From Streptomyces diastatochromogenes (lineage in GTDB: Bacteria; Actinomycetota; Actinomycetes; Streptomycetales; Streptomycetaceae), in assembly GCF_002242805.1 (NCBI RefSeq), contig NZ_MCGQ01000013.1:192540-256539 (forward strand): a stretch of DNA of 64,000 bases, given 5' to 3'. This document shows positions 57,206 to 64,000 of the stretch, piece after piece. The notes beneath the pieces were generated by a model that worked only from the letters and a program-made list of their open reading frames with translations, was not told the DNA's origin and did no database searches. Position numbers and translations under genes: made by a program. How positions within the stretch are numbered: the stretch's first letter is position 1; each line of letters starts with the position of its first letter.

Positions 57206-58546
57206 TTGAGTACGGGATCCGGAACACCTTCCGCCCCCGCACCGACATCCACCCACAACCCTCGTAGATCCTCGATGTTCAGCTCGCTGAAGATCCGGAA
57301 CTACCGCCTGTTCTTCATCGGCCAGGTCGTGTCCAACACGGGCACCTGGATGCAGCGCATCGCCCAGGACTGGCTGGTCCTCAGCCTCACCGGCTCCTCC
57401 GCGGCCGTGGGCATCACCACGGCCCTCCAGTTCCTGCCGATGCTGCTCTTCGGCCTCTACGGCGGTGTCCTGGTCGACCGCCTGCCCAAGCGCCCCACGC
57501 TGCTCGTCACCCAGACCGCCATGGCCGTCACGGGCCTCGCGCTCGCCGCGCTGACCCTCACCGGCCACGTCCAGGTCTGGCACGTCTACGTCGCCGCCTT
57601 CGCCGTCGGCCTCGCCACGGTGGTGGACAACCCGGCCCGGCAGTCCTTCGTCTCCGAGATGGTCGGCCCCGAGCAGCTGCAGAACGCGGTCAGCCTGAAC
57701 TCCGCGAACTTCCAGTCCGCCCGTCTGGTCGGCCCCGCCGTCGCGGGCCTGATGATCACCGGCGTGGGCACCGGCTGGGCGTTCCTCGCCAACGGCCTGT
57801 CCTTCGCCGCGCCCATCGCCGGCCTGCTGCTGATGCGCGCCCGCGACCTGCGCGCGGTGGAGCGGGCGCCGCGCGGCAAGGGCCAGCTGCGCGAGGGCCT
57901 GCGCTATGTCGCCGGCCGCCCCGAGCTGATCTGGCCGATCGTCCTGGTCGGCTTCATCGGCACCTTCGGCTTCAACTTCCCGGTGTGGCTGTCGGCCTAC
58001 GCCGACGACGTCTTCCACGCCGGTGCCGGCGCCTACAGCCTCTTCAACACGCTGATGGCCGTCGGCTCCCTCGGCGGCGCCCTGCTGGCCGCCCGCCGCG
58101 GCACGGCCCGCCTGCGCGTCCTGATCGCCGCCGCGGTGGCCTTCGGCGCGCTGGAGATCGTGGCCGCGCTGGCCCCGTCGTACTGGCTGTTCGCGCTGCT
58201 CATGGTCCCGATCGGCATCTTCGGCCTGACGGTCAACGTCACCGCGAACACGGCCGTGCAGATGGCCACCGACCCGGCCATGCGCGGCCGGGTGATGGCC
58301 CTGTTCATGATGGTGTTCATGGGCGGTACGCCACTGGGCGCACCGATCGTCGGCTGGATCACCGACACCTACGGCCCCCGCGTCGGCTTCGCCGTCGGCG
58401 GCATCATCTCCACCGCCGCGGCCGCCACCATCGGCCTGGTCCTGGCCCGCATCGGCGGCCTACGGCTGGCGGTGGGCTGGTACCACGGTCACCCGCGGGT
58501 GCGGTTCGTACCGCGCGAGCGGGAGCGGCTGGCCACGGCGGCGTGA
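57206..58546 (+). CDS. MFS transporter, probable drug efflux pump
   Basis: A 446-aa, 12-helix protein with a TTG start at 57206 and a full AAGGAGG site 9 nt upstream. Motif A-like GGVLVDRLPKRPTLL lies between helices 2 and 3, with a second copy-like RMRGRVMALFMMVFMGGTP near residue 350. The helix-1 segment IRNYRLFFIGQVVSNTGTWM, the QDWLVLSLTG loop and the DNPARQSFVSEMVG stretch are typical of the enterobactin-exporter/DHA3-like MFS group. Co-transcribed with marR, it probably exports a toxic compound. Confidence 0.9.
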   Translation: MSTGSGTPSAPAPTSTHNPRRSSMFSSLKIRNYRLFFIGQVVSNTGTWMQRIAQDWLVLSLTGSSAAVGITTALQFLPMLLFGLYGGVLVDRLPKRPTLLVTQTAMAVTGLALAALTLTGHVQVWHVYVAAFAVGLATVVDNPARQSFVSEMVGPEQLQNAVSLNSANFQSARLVGPAVAGLMITGVGTGWAFLANGLSFAAPIAGLLLMRARDLRAVERAPRGKGQLREGLRYVAGRPELIWPIVLVGFIGTFGFNFPVWLSAYADDVFHAGAGAYSLFNTLMAVGSLGGALLAARRGTARLRVLIAAAVAFGALEIVAALAPSYWLFALLMVPIGIFGLTVNVTANTAVQMATDPAMRGRVMALFMMVFMGGTPLGAPIVGWITDTYGPRVGFAVGGIISTAAAATIGLVLARIGGLRLAVGWYHGHPRVRFVPRERERLATAA

Positions 58547-58561
58547 ACGTACGGCCCCCGG

Positions 58562-58578
58562 GGGTCCCTACAGGACCC
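58562..58578. terminator. hairpin between convergent MFS and GNAT genes
   Basis: Inner stem GGGTCC (58562-58567) and GGACCC (58573-58578) with a CTACA loop, and an outer GGCCC/GGGCC pairing with a bulge. It overlaps the 3' end of the minus-strand acetyltransferase gene. Confidence 0.4.
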
Positions 58579-59113
58579 TCCGGGCCAGGACCTGTCCCGG
58601 CCAGTCGTCCCCGCCGACGGGGACGGTGAAGGGCTCGGTCGGGATGAAGCCGTTACGTTCGTAGAAGGCGACCAGCTTGCGGTCGTCGCCCGCGTAGCAG
58701 TCCACCCGCAGGAGCGAGATCCCGGCCCGGCGGGTCTCCCGGGCCGCGTGGGCGAGCAGGGCGGCGCCCGTGCCGAGGCCCTTGAAGCGGCGGTCCGAGG
58801 CGAGGATGTGGATGAAGCGCTCGGGTTCGTCGGCGGGCTGCAGATACTCGCCGGGCGCGTCGGTGAGGGTCAGCGTGGCCGCCGGGACACCGTCGTACTC
58901 GGCGATGTACGGGACTCCCTCGGTGACGTACCGGGTGACCATGGCCACCGCCCTCGGGTTCTCCGACCAGGGCGTGGTGCCCCACTGCCGGGTGCGCCCC
59001 TGCGCCACCAGCCACTCCACGGCACTGTCGAACATGCCGAGTATCACGGGGACGTCGTCCGGCCCGCCTTCTCGGATGCTGATCTTCCCGTTCTTCTCCA
59101 TGCACCTGATCAT
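58568..59113 (-). CDS. GNAT family N-acetyltransferase
   Basis: A 181-aa protein with a complete GNAT domain (residues 10-170): ISIREGGPDDVPVILGMFDS, PYIAEYDGVPAATLTL, IHILASDRRFKGLGTGAALL with the acetyl-CoA Q/R-x-x-G-x-G/A-like FKGLGTG, and RVDCYAGDDRKLVAFYERNG. The substrate is not known. It may begin at the internal Met (MEKNGKISI, 12 nt in). It is divergent from thpR, with 65 nt between them. Confidence 0.85.
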   Translation of the reverse strand: MIRCMEKNGKISIREGGPDDVPVILGMFDSAVEWLVAQGRTRQWGTTPWSENPRAVAMVTRYVTEGVPYIAEYDGVPAATLTLTDAPGEYLQPADEPERFIHILASDRRFKGLGTGAALLAHAARETRRAGISLLRVDCYAGDDRKLVAFYERNGFIPTEPFTVPVGGDDWPGQVLARRVL

Positions 59114-59178
59114 GCCGGGCCCGGGCGCCTCCGGGCAGCCGTATGGCCCGGTGATCCGTTCCCTGGGAGGGTGACGAC

Positions 59179-59751
59179 ATGAGACTCTTCGCCGCCGTGC
59201 TGCCCCCGGAGGACGTGACGGACGAACTCGCCGCCGAGGTCGCCGTCTTGCGCGGGCTGCCCGGCGCCGACGGACTGCGCTGGACCGGCCGCCCCGGCTG
59301 GCACTTCACCCTCGCCTTCTACGGCGAGGTCGACGACGAACTCGTACCGGACCTGTCGGACCGGCTGGAGCGCGCCGCCCACCGCACCGAGCCCTTCGCG
59401 CTGGCGCTGGCCGGCGGCGGCCAGTTCGGCCACGGACGGGCCCTGTGGACGGGCGCCGACGGCGACCTGGAGACCCTGCGCCTGCTGGCCGACCGCACGG
59501 AGGCGGCGGCACGGAAGGCCGGGGTGCCGATGGGGGAGCACCGCCGCTACAAGGCCCACCTGACGGTGGCGCGCAGCCGGGACTCGGTGGACGTACGGCC
59601 GTACGTCGAGAGCCTCCGCGACTTCACCAGCCGCACCTGGACCGTGGACGAGCTGCACCTGGTGCGCAGCAACCTGCCCAGATCCGGGGTGCCCGGCGAG
59701 CAGCCCCGGTACGAGACGGTCGCCCGCTGGGCTCTCGGCGGGGCCGGTTAG
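59179..59751 (+). CDS. thpR: RNA 2',3'-cyclic phosphodiesterase
   Basis: A 190-aa 2H-phosphoesterase. The two H-x-T signatures are present: HFTLAF (His42) and HLTVAR (His127), separated by the usual distance. Other family segments are MRLFAAVLPPEDVTDELAAE, WTGRPGWHFTLAFYGEV and VDELHLVRSNL. It hydrolyses 2',3'-cyclic phosphate ends of RNA to 2'-phosphates; the E. coli homologue also joins tRNA halves in vitro. A GGGAGGG site lies about 6 nt upstream of the ATG. Confidence 0.93.
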   Translation: MRLFAAVLPPEDVTDELAAEVAVLRGLPGADGLRWTGRPGWHFTLAFYGEVDDELVPDLSDRLERAAHRTEPFALALAGGGQFGHGRALWTGADGDLETLRLLADRTEAAARKAGVPMGEHRRYKAHLTVARSRDSVDVRPYVESLRDFTSRTWTVDELHLVRSNLPRSGVPGEQPRYETVARWALGGAG

Positions 59752-59761
59752 GCTCGGGTAC

Positions 59762-59851
59762 GTGGACCCGAAAACCCGGAACCGGATCATGGCCGGTGTG
59801 CTTGTGCTGATGTTCGTGGTGGTCGCCGTGTCGGCGGCGGTCGGGAGGTAG
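59762..59851 (+). CDS. tiny single-helix membrane protein
   Basis: A 29-aa reading frame from GTG 59762: MDPKTRNRIMAGVLVLMFVV, then VAVSAAVGR. Four basic residues followed by one clean membrane helix of about 18 residues give a positive-inside single-pass protein. It starts 10 nt after the thpR stop. Its stop codon lies inside the terminator hairpin at 59831-59862. Streptomyces genomes hold many such short frames and expression is unproven, but the charge and hydrophobicity pattern is better than chance. Confidence 0.45.
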   Translation: MDPKTRNRIMAGVLVLMFVVVAVSAAVGR

Positions 59852-59862
59852 ACCGCCGCCGA
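59831..59862. terminator. perfect 12-bp bidirectional terminator
   Basis: Stem TCGGCGGCGGTC (59831-59842) and GACCGCCGCCGA (59851-59862) with an 8-nt loop. It lies between the plus-strand thpR unit and the convergent aldo/keto reductase gene, and overlaps the last codons of the tiny membrane protein gene. Confidence 0.7.
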
Positions 59863-59889
59863 CACCGCTGTACGTACCGTCGGCTACGG

Positions 59890-60882
59890 CTACCAGGCGA
59901 AGGCCTCCGGGGACGGACCCGGACCCGGGAAGATGTCGTCCAGGCCCGCCAGCAGCTCCTCGCCCAGCTCCAGCTCCACGGCCCGCAGGGCCGACTCCAG
60001 CTGTTCGGGCGTGCGCGGGCCGACGATCGGGCCGGTCACGCCGGGGCGGGTGAGCAGCCAGGCCAGGGCGGCCTCGCCGGGCTCCACACCGTGCTTGTCG
60101 AGCAGATCCTCGTACGACTGGATCTGCGCACGGATGCCGGTGTTGGCGAGCGAGTCGGCGGCCCGCCCGGAGGCACGGCGCCCGCCCTGCGCCTCCTTCT
60201 TGATCACACCGCCGAGCAGACCGCCGTGCAGCGGCGACCACGGGATGACCCCGAGGCCGTACTCCTGCGCCGCCGGGATGACCTCCATCTCGGCCCGCCG
60301 CTCGGCGAGGTTGTACAGACACTGCTCGCTGACCAGCCCGATGGTGCCGCCGCGCCGGGCGGCGATCTCGTTGGCCTGGGCGATCTTGTAGCCGGGGAAG
60401 TTGGAGGAGCCGACGTAGAGGATCTTGCCCTGCCGCACGAGCACGTCGATGGCCTGCCAGATCTCCTCGAAGGGGGTCCGGCGGTCGATGTGGTGGAACT
60501 GGTAGACGTCGATGTAGTCGGTCTGCAGCCGCTTCAGGCTGGCGTCCACGGCCCGTCGGATGTTGAGCGCGGACAGCTTGTCGTGGTTGGGCCAGGAGTC
60601 ACCGTCGGCGGCCATGTTGCCGTACACCTTGGTGGCCAGCACGACCTTGTCGCGCCGATCGCCGCCCTGGGCGAACCAGTTGCCGATGATCTCCTCGGTA
60701 CGGCCCTTGTTCTCACCCCAGCCGTACACGTTCGCGGTGTCGAAGAAGTTGATGCCCGCGTCCAGCGCCGCGTCCATGATCGCGTGACTGTCGGCTTCGT
60801 CGGTCTGCGGGCCGAAGTTCATGGTGCCGAGGACGAGTCGGCTGACCTTGAGTCCCGTGCGTCCTAGCTGCGTGTACTTCAT
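59890..60882 (-). CDS. aldo/keto reductase
   Basis: A 330-aa NADPH-dependent TIM-barrel reductase. The catalytic set is visible: Asp in FFDTANVYGWGEN, Tyr in the same segment, Lys in VVLATKVYGN, His in DVYQFHHIDRR. The cofactor site is in GPIVGPRTPEQLESALRAVE. N-terminal MKYTQLGRTGLKVSRLVLGT is typical of the YajO/Tas-like group. Substrate unknown. The gene is monocistronic, with a good terminator downstream. Confidence 0.92.
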   Translation of the reverse strand: MKYTQLGRTGLKVSRLVLGTMNFGPQTDEADSHAIMDAALDAGINFFDTANVYGWGENKGRTEEIIGNWFAQGGDRRDKVVLATKVYGNMAADGDSWPNHDKLSALNIRRAVDASLKRLQTDYIDVYQFHHIDRRTPFEEIWQAIDVLVRQGKILYVGSSNFPGYKIAQANEIAARRGGTIGLVSEQCLYNLAERRAEMEVIPAAQEYGLGVIPWSPLHGGLLGGVIKKEAQGGRRASGRAADSLANTGIRAQIQSYEDLLDKHGVEPGEAALAWLLTRPGVTGPIVGPRTPEQLESALRAVELELGEELLAGLDDIFPGPGPSPEAFAW

Positions 60883-60912
60883 GGGTAACCAGCCAACGGC
60901 TTGGAGTGCGCT

Positions 60913-61086
60913 CTAGGCAAGCGACGCGAGGAAGGTCGTCCAGGTGGTGGGGGTGACTTTGAGGGCGGGGGCTGGGGTCTTCGAGTCACGGATGTGGATG
61001 GTGGTGGGGGTCAGGGCTATCTCTACGCACTCGCCACCCTGGCCACCGCTGTAGCTGCTCTTGAACCAGTCCAGGTCGGTGCTCAT
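60913..61086 (-). CDS. DUF397 domain-containing protein
   Basis: A 57-aa protein: MSTDLDWFKSSYSGGQGGEC, then VEIALTPTTIHIRDSKTPAP and a tail ending TTFLASLA. WFKSSYSGGQGGECVEIA and RDSK are the DUF397 hallmark. The ATG overlaps the stop of the upstream Scr1-type regulator as ATGA. Pairs of XRE/Scr1 regulator and DUF397 protein are abundant in Streptomyces; in the bldB/abaA-like and WhiJ systems the small protein modulates the regulator in developmental control. It may be an inhibitor or toxin-like partner. Confidence 0.88.
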   Translation of the reverse strand: MSTDLDWFKSSYSGGQGGECVEIALTPTTIHIRDSKTPAPALKVTPTTWTTFLASLA

Positions 61087-61895
61087 AAATCTCGTGCCAC
61101 CTTGTCGATCAGGTCCGCTGACTCTTCGGGGTTGAGAGCCTGGGCTCGCAGAATGCCATATTGCGCGAACAGCTCACCCAGCTGCGGTTGTTCGCTGACG
61201 AAGTAGCCGCCACCTGGCCCTTCGACGTAGGCGAGCTGTTTGTGCTCGTCCGTCTCCAGCAGGATCATCGGGCCGTTCAGCGAAGCATGGTCCTGCCGGC
61301 TTGTCGGCATCACCTGGATCTCGACGTTGCGCTGCTTTCCGATGTCGAGGATGTGCTCCAGCTGATCCCTGAGAGCCCACCTGCCCCCGAGGGGACGCTT
61401 CAGCGTGTGCTCTTCCAGTACGAAGCTGACGAGCGGTGAGGGTGTGCGTTCGAGGACACGCTGTCGGTCCAGGCGAGCCGCCAGCCTGGACTCGATTTCC
61501 TCGTCCGCCAGGGGCGGGCGTTGAGCCACGAAGATCGCCCGCGCGTACGCCGCAGACTGAAGCATGCCTGGGACCACATGGTTCGCGTACATGTGGATAG
61601 CGACGGCCTTGGCCTCCAAGTCCGCGTAGTCCTCGAACCACGACGGAAAACGGCTGACCTTGAGCTTCCGCCCCGCCGCGACCAGTGCACCTTGTGCACC
61701 CAGTGTCTCGTCCGCGACCTCTACGAACTTCCCCTTCGGAGCCCGCTCTCCCCGCTCCACCATGGCGACTTGGGACTTGGAATAGCCGACGTACCCGCCC
61801 AATCCCTCCTGTGTCATCCCGGCCCGCTCGCGAAAGAACCGCAGCAACGAGCCGAACATCTCCAGGTTTCCCGAGCCCTGTTCACCGGCGTGCAC
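61083..61895 (-). CDS. Scr1/WhiJ-type XRE family transcriptional regulator
   Basis: A 270-aa protein. An XRE helix-turn-helix lies at about residues 12-70 (FGSLLRFFRERAGMTQEGLG, YSKSQVAMVERGERAPKGKF), followed by the Scr1/TA-like domain (SRFPSWFEDYADLEAKAVAI, VVPGMLQSAAYARAIFVAQR, RRQ-type RLDRQRVLERTPSPLVSFVL, PMILLETDEHKQLAYVEG). I start at GTG 61895, which has GGGGAGG 5 nt upstream; the Met at 61859 has no space for a ribosome site. It is co-translated with the DUF397 gene. It is divergent from a hypothetical gene 83 nt away, which it may control. Confidence 0.88.
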   Translation of the reverse strand: MHAGEQGSGNLEMFGSLLRFFRERAGMTQEGLGGYVGYSKSQVAMVERGERAPKGKFVEVADETLGAQGALVAAGRKLKVSRFPSWFEDYADLEAKAVAIHMYANHVVPGMLQSAAYARAIFVAQRPPLADEEIESRLAARLDRQRVLERTPSPLVSFVLEEHTLKRPLGGRWALRDQLEHILDIGKQRNVEIQVMPTSRQDHASLNGPMILLETDEHKQLAYVEGPGGGYFVSEQPQLGELFAQYGILRAQALNPEESADLIDKVARDL

Positions 61896-61978
61896 ACCGA
61901 CCTCCCCAACTGCACAGCCCCGCACCAACACTGTGTACCCCTGGTCACAGTATGTGAGCGGCCGGAAGCATCAAGGGC

Positions 61979-62398
61979 ATGAACGAGCGAATCTCCAGCC
62001 CCTGGCTCCCGACCTGGATCCCCGACAGGGGCCACGCCCTCCGCCACGCAGGCATCCACTTCGACGCCGTACGCATCGGAGGCCCGCTGGGCGAACGCGT
62101 CGCCTCGGAACTGATCCTGGGCACGGACTTCGAGGCGGGCCCGATCGTCCGCGAGTTCAAGGGCGACCGGAACATGTACTTCCTCCTGCCCCCGCAGACC
62201 GCGGCGTCGTACCGCTGGCCGCCCGTCGTACAGACCCTGACGCGAGGGAACGGCTGGCAAGCGTACGTGGGGGTACCGGCGCTGACCGGCGACACGTGGC
62301 CGCTGGACTGGAGGTCGACGCCGACGGAGGGAGTCCCTTTCGTGGCAGGGGAGTTGCTGCACGAGGTGGTGAGCCAGATGGCCGGCGCTACGAGGTGA
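61979..62398 (+). CDS. hypothetical protein divergent from the Scr1/DUF397 pair
   Basis: A 139-aa cytoplasmic protein: MNERISSPWLPTWIPDRGHA, IHFDAVRIGGPLGERVASEL, then REFKGDRNMYFLLPPQTAAS and VPALTGDTWPLDWRSTPTEG. The order of motifs resembles proteins from Streptomyces regulatory islands that are predicted to share a bifunctional primase/polymerase N-terminal-like fold, but no catalytic set is visible, so no function is given. A GAAGCATCAAGGG stretch precedes the ATG. It may be controlled by the divergent Scr1-type regulator. Confidence 0.7.
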   Translation: MNERISSPWLPTWIPDRGHALRHAGIHFDAVRIGGPLGERVASELILGTDFEAGPIVREFKGDRNMYFLLPPQTAASYRWPPVVQTLTRGNGWQAYVGVPALTGDTWPLDWRSTPTEGVPFVAGELLHEVVSQMAGATR

Positions 62399-63137
62399 CC
62401 GTTGGGGCCACTCGCTTCTTGGCCAGTGTCGTGCTTCCACGGCCCGCCTCAAGGGCGCTGCGCGTCGCCTTCGGCGATGGCCCTCCGGGCCACCCATGAC
62501 CCGGTCCGCTCCAGCACGGGTGAGAAGCGAGCGAGCGGCCCGGAAAGACGGGTGGCCGAGGGGGTTCGCGGTCACCTGTTGGTTGCGTCGCGGGGCGGGG
62601 TTGGCGGACGCGGCCGCGCCTCGCCAGCACGCCGGGTGGGCTTGGCGGCTTACGGCCGGTGGGCCGTGGTGGCCTGGCCGTCGGCGGTGGTGTCCCATCC
62701 GCCCGTCCCATCGGCCCCATCCGTTTCATTCGCCCCGCCCAAGCGCTCCGTAAGGTCGTGAGTGGTGCGTTCGTCCCACGCTCCGGAGGTGTGCACCGCC
62801 CTTACCGCCGGTCGAGCCTGTGGATGGGGCTTCGGCTGGGACGGATGCACCACTCTCCGCCCTCGCGTGACCAGAGGGGCTGATGTGGCATTCGGCGGGG
62901 AGGGTGCCCGGCCGCACGCCACCGCACCAGCCACACCAACCGCTCTGCACCCCCTCCCCACGCCTCCACCCGCCGGCCGTAAGCCGCCACACTCACCCGG
63001 CGTGCCGCCTTCCCGCTCCCGCGCCTCACCCGCCGCCCGCCGCCCGCCGCTTAGCTCACCCGGCGTGCCGCCACCCTGCTCCCGCGCCTCACCCACCACG
63101 CGTCGCAAGCCGCTTCGGCCGTTTCTTGTGGATCACG
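62399..63137. other. gene-poor stretch with inverted and direct repeats
   Basis: No credible gene was found in this 739-nt stretch on either strand; open frames are Pro/Arg/Ala-rich shadows. It contains a pair of inverted repeats, 62627-62663 and 62967-63005, sharing a CCGGCCGTAAGCCGCCA core and ACCCGGCGTGC end. It also contains a direct repeat of about 40 nt starting at 62993 and 63056 (period 63), each beginning TCACCCGGCGTGCCGCC. It probably represents decayed or inserted DNA preceding an acquired gene cluster. Confidence 0.6.
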
Positions 63138-63290
63138 ATGGGCTCGTGGCGTCCGGCACCGCGCGTTGAGGGACGTGGCGCGGTGTGGTACCGCGAAACA
63201 CCTGTCTGGCCGGTACATGTGCGCGGACCGCGGCGGGAGACCGGTGAGACAGTGGCGCGGGTGTGGGCTGGCGGCAGGTCCCGACGTTAG
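63138..63290 (+). CDS. possible small peptide gene preceding the radical SAM gene
   Basis: A 50-aa frame starting MGSWRPAPRVEGRGAVWYRE, then TPVWPVHVRGPRRETGETVA and ending RVWAGGRSRR. It ends 15 nt before the radical SAM gene on the same strand. It is rich in Trp, Arg and Pro, with repeated aromatic sites (VWYRE, PVWPV, RVW). This is the position and size of a RiPP precursor. It lacks a strong ribosome-binding site, and the composition could come from GC-rich non-coding DNA, so the call is tentative. Confidence 0.3.
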   Translation: MGSWRPAPRVEGRGAVWYRETPVWPVHVRGPRRETGETVARVWAGGRSRR

Positions 63291-63305
63291 GAAGTGTGGG
63301 TCGAA

Positions 63306-64000
63306 ATGGGCGGTCAGGTCTGCGCGGAACCGGTCCGCGAGGAGGACTCGGTCTGGCTGGACTTCCTCTGGCTGGAGCTGACGAATCGCTGCAACCTGCA
63401 GTGCGTGCACTGCTACACGGACTCCCACCCGCAGAGCGGCCACCGCGACCTTCTATCGAAGGACGACTACGACAAGGTTATGACGGACGCCTACGCGCTC
63501 GGGTGCCGGAGGGTGCAGCTCATCGGCGGGGAGCCGCAGCTGAGCCCGCACTTCGGCCACCTCCTGGCTAGGGCGAAGCACATCGGTTACGAGTTCGTCG
63601 AGGTGTTCTCCAATCTGACGCACCTCAGCGACGAGACGCTCGACTTCGCTGCGGAGCACGACGTTGCCTTCGCGACGTCGGTGTACTCGTACGACCCAGC
63701 GGTGCACGACCGCGTGACCAAGGTGCGGTCGAGCCACGAGCGCACCGTCCGGAACCTCCGCAGGATCGTCGAGCGCGGAGTGACCGTCCGCGCCGCGGTG
63801 ATTGCCATCGACCAGGGCCAGGACGACATCGACCGCACGAAGGACTTCCTGCACGGCATGGGCGTCGATTCCGTGCGCGTGGGCGACATCCGGGAGTTCG
63901 GCCGCGCGCAGGACGTCATGTCGCAGAACGCGCAGCTTTCGGGGTTGTGCGGCCATTGCTGGCGGGGACGGCTCTGCGTGAGCCCCGACGGTACGGCGTA
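63306..64000 (+). CDS. radical SAM/SPASM-type protein (cut by window end)
   Basis: At least 231 codons from ATG 63306, open at the window edge. The radical SAM cluster motif is in LELTNRCNLQCVHCYTDSHP (Cys-x3-Cys-x2-Cys near residues 29-36), followed by the GGEP motif in VQLIGGEPQLSPH. The core barrel continues to ERGVTVRAAVIAIDQGQDDI, and SGLCGHCWRGRLCVSPDGTA is the start of a SPASM/twitch auxiliary cluster region. SPASM enzymes most often modify ribosomally made peptides. Codon choice is less GC-biased than neighbours (ctt, cta, gtt, att, ttg), suggesting recent acquisition. Its product and partners lie mostly beyond the window. Confidence 0.85.
   Translation, partial: MGGQVCAEPVREEDSVWLDFLWLELTNRCNLQCVHCYTDSHPQSGHRDLLSKDDYDKVMTDAYALGCRRVQLIGGEPQLSPHFGHLLARAKHIGYEFVEVFSNLTHLSDETLDFAAEHDVAFATSVYSYDPAVHDRVTKVRSSHERTVRNLRRIVERGVTVRAAVIAIDQGQDDIDRTKDFLHGMGVDSVRVGDIREFGRAQDVMSQNAQLSGLCGHCWRGRLCVSPDGTA

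Noticed and set aside
62388..63169. Overlapping 110-150-aa frames in the repeat-containing stretch
   Set aside because: All are Pro/Arg/Ala-rich on both strands, have no ribosome sites, and share no recognisable domain.

Overview
The window is chromosomal DNA of a Streptomyces-type actinomycete. Base composition is very high in G+C, third codon positions are strongly G/C biased, and GTG and TTG starts are common. Gene content is typical of the Streptomyces core: futalosine-pathway menaquinone genes (mqnB, mqnD), an XPB-type helicase, a HelD-type RNA polymerase motor, DUF3027, DUF2530, DUF2771 and DUF4031 proteins, and an Scr1/DUF397 pair. No rRNA, tRNA or CRISPR array was seen.

Layout. 0-6.4 kb: an alpha/beta hydrolase, an Lrp-type regulator divergent from azlC-azlD and a PLP aminotransferase (branched-chain amino acid handling), a methyltransferase, then a second Lrp regulator divergent from a membrane protein. 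6.4-11 kb: an accessory island with a gene remnant, a three-gene Tn554-like recombinase module whose first gene lacks its N-terminus, and a methyltransferase remnant cut at its SAM-binding loop. 11-16 kb: a regulator-murQ-PTS operon for N-acetylmuramic acid, followed by DUF4031 and small genes. 16-25 kb: mycothiol-transferase-type proteins, an HD hydrolase, cutC, the HelD-like motor, a GT87 membrane glycosyltransferase, an SH3-like secreted protein and XPB. 25-35.5 kb: a helicase-associated/WYL protein, a lipoprotein, two tandem 542-aa secreted paralogues, a HAD phosphatase and a cold-shock protein. 35.4-38.9 kb: mqnD, mqnB, a DUF2771 lipoprotein and an MFS protein. 38.9-40.1 kb: a non-coding array of about 26 copies of a 34-bp repeat. 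40-44.3 kb: DUF3027 and a sacsin-like ATPase. 44.5-52 kb: a secretion-rich block holding a 1222-aa ALF-repeat/coiled-coil protein with a candidate PD-(D/E)XK nuclease tip, a small overlapping gene behind it (candidate immunity), a small secreted protein, and a trypsin-fold protein with two catalytic residues replaced and FG-GAP repeats. 52-61 kb: housekeeping genes (CtpE-like P-type ATPase, AzgA-type purine permease, ribbon-helix-helix protein, MarR/MFS pair, GNAT, thpR, aldo/keto reductase). 61-64 kb: Scr1/DUF397 regulator pair, a repeat-containing gene-poor stretch, and the start of a radical SAM/SPASM gene running off the window behind a possible 50-aa peptide gene.

The best candidates for something undescribed are the ALF-repeat toxin/immunity pair with the neighbouring pseudoprotease and its direct-repeat promoter (45.4-52.0 kb), the 34-bp repeat array (39.0-39.9 kb), and the radical SAM gene with its upstream small ORF (63.1-64.0 kb). 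All functional statements come from reading motifs and gene order; no database search was possible.
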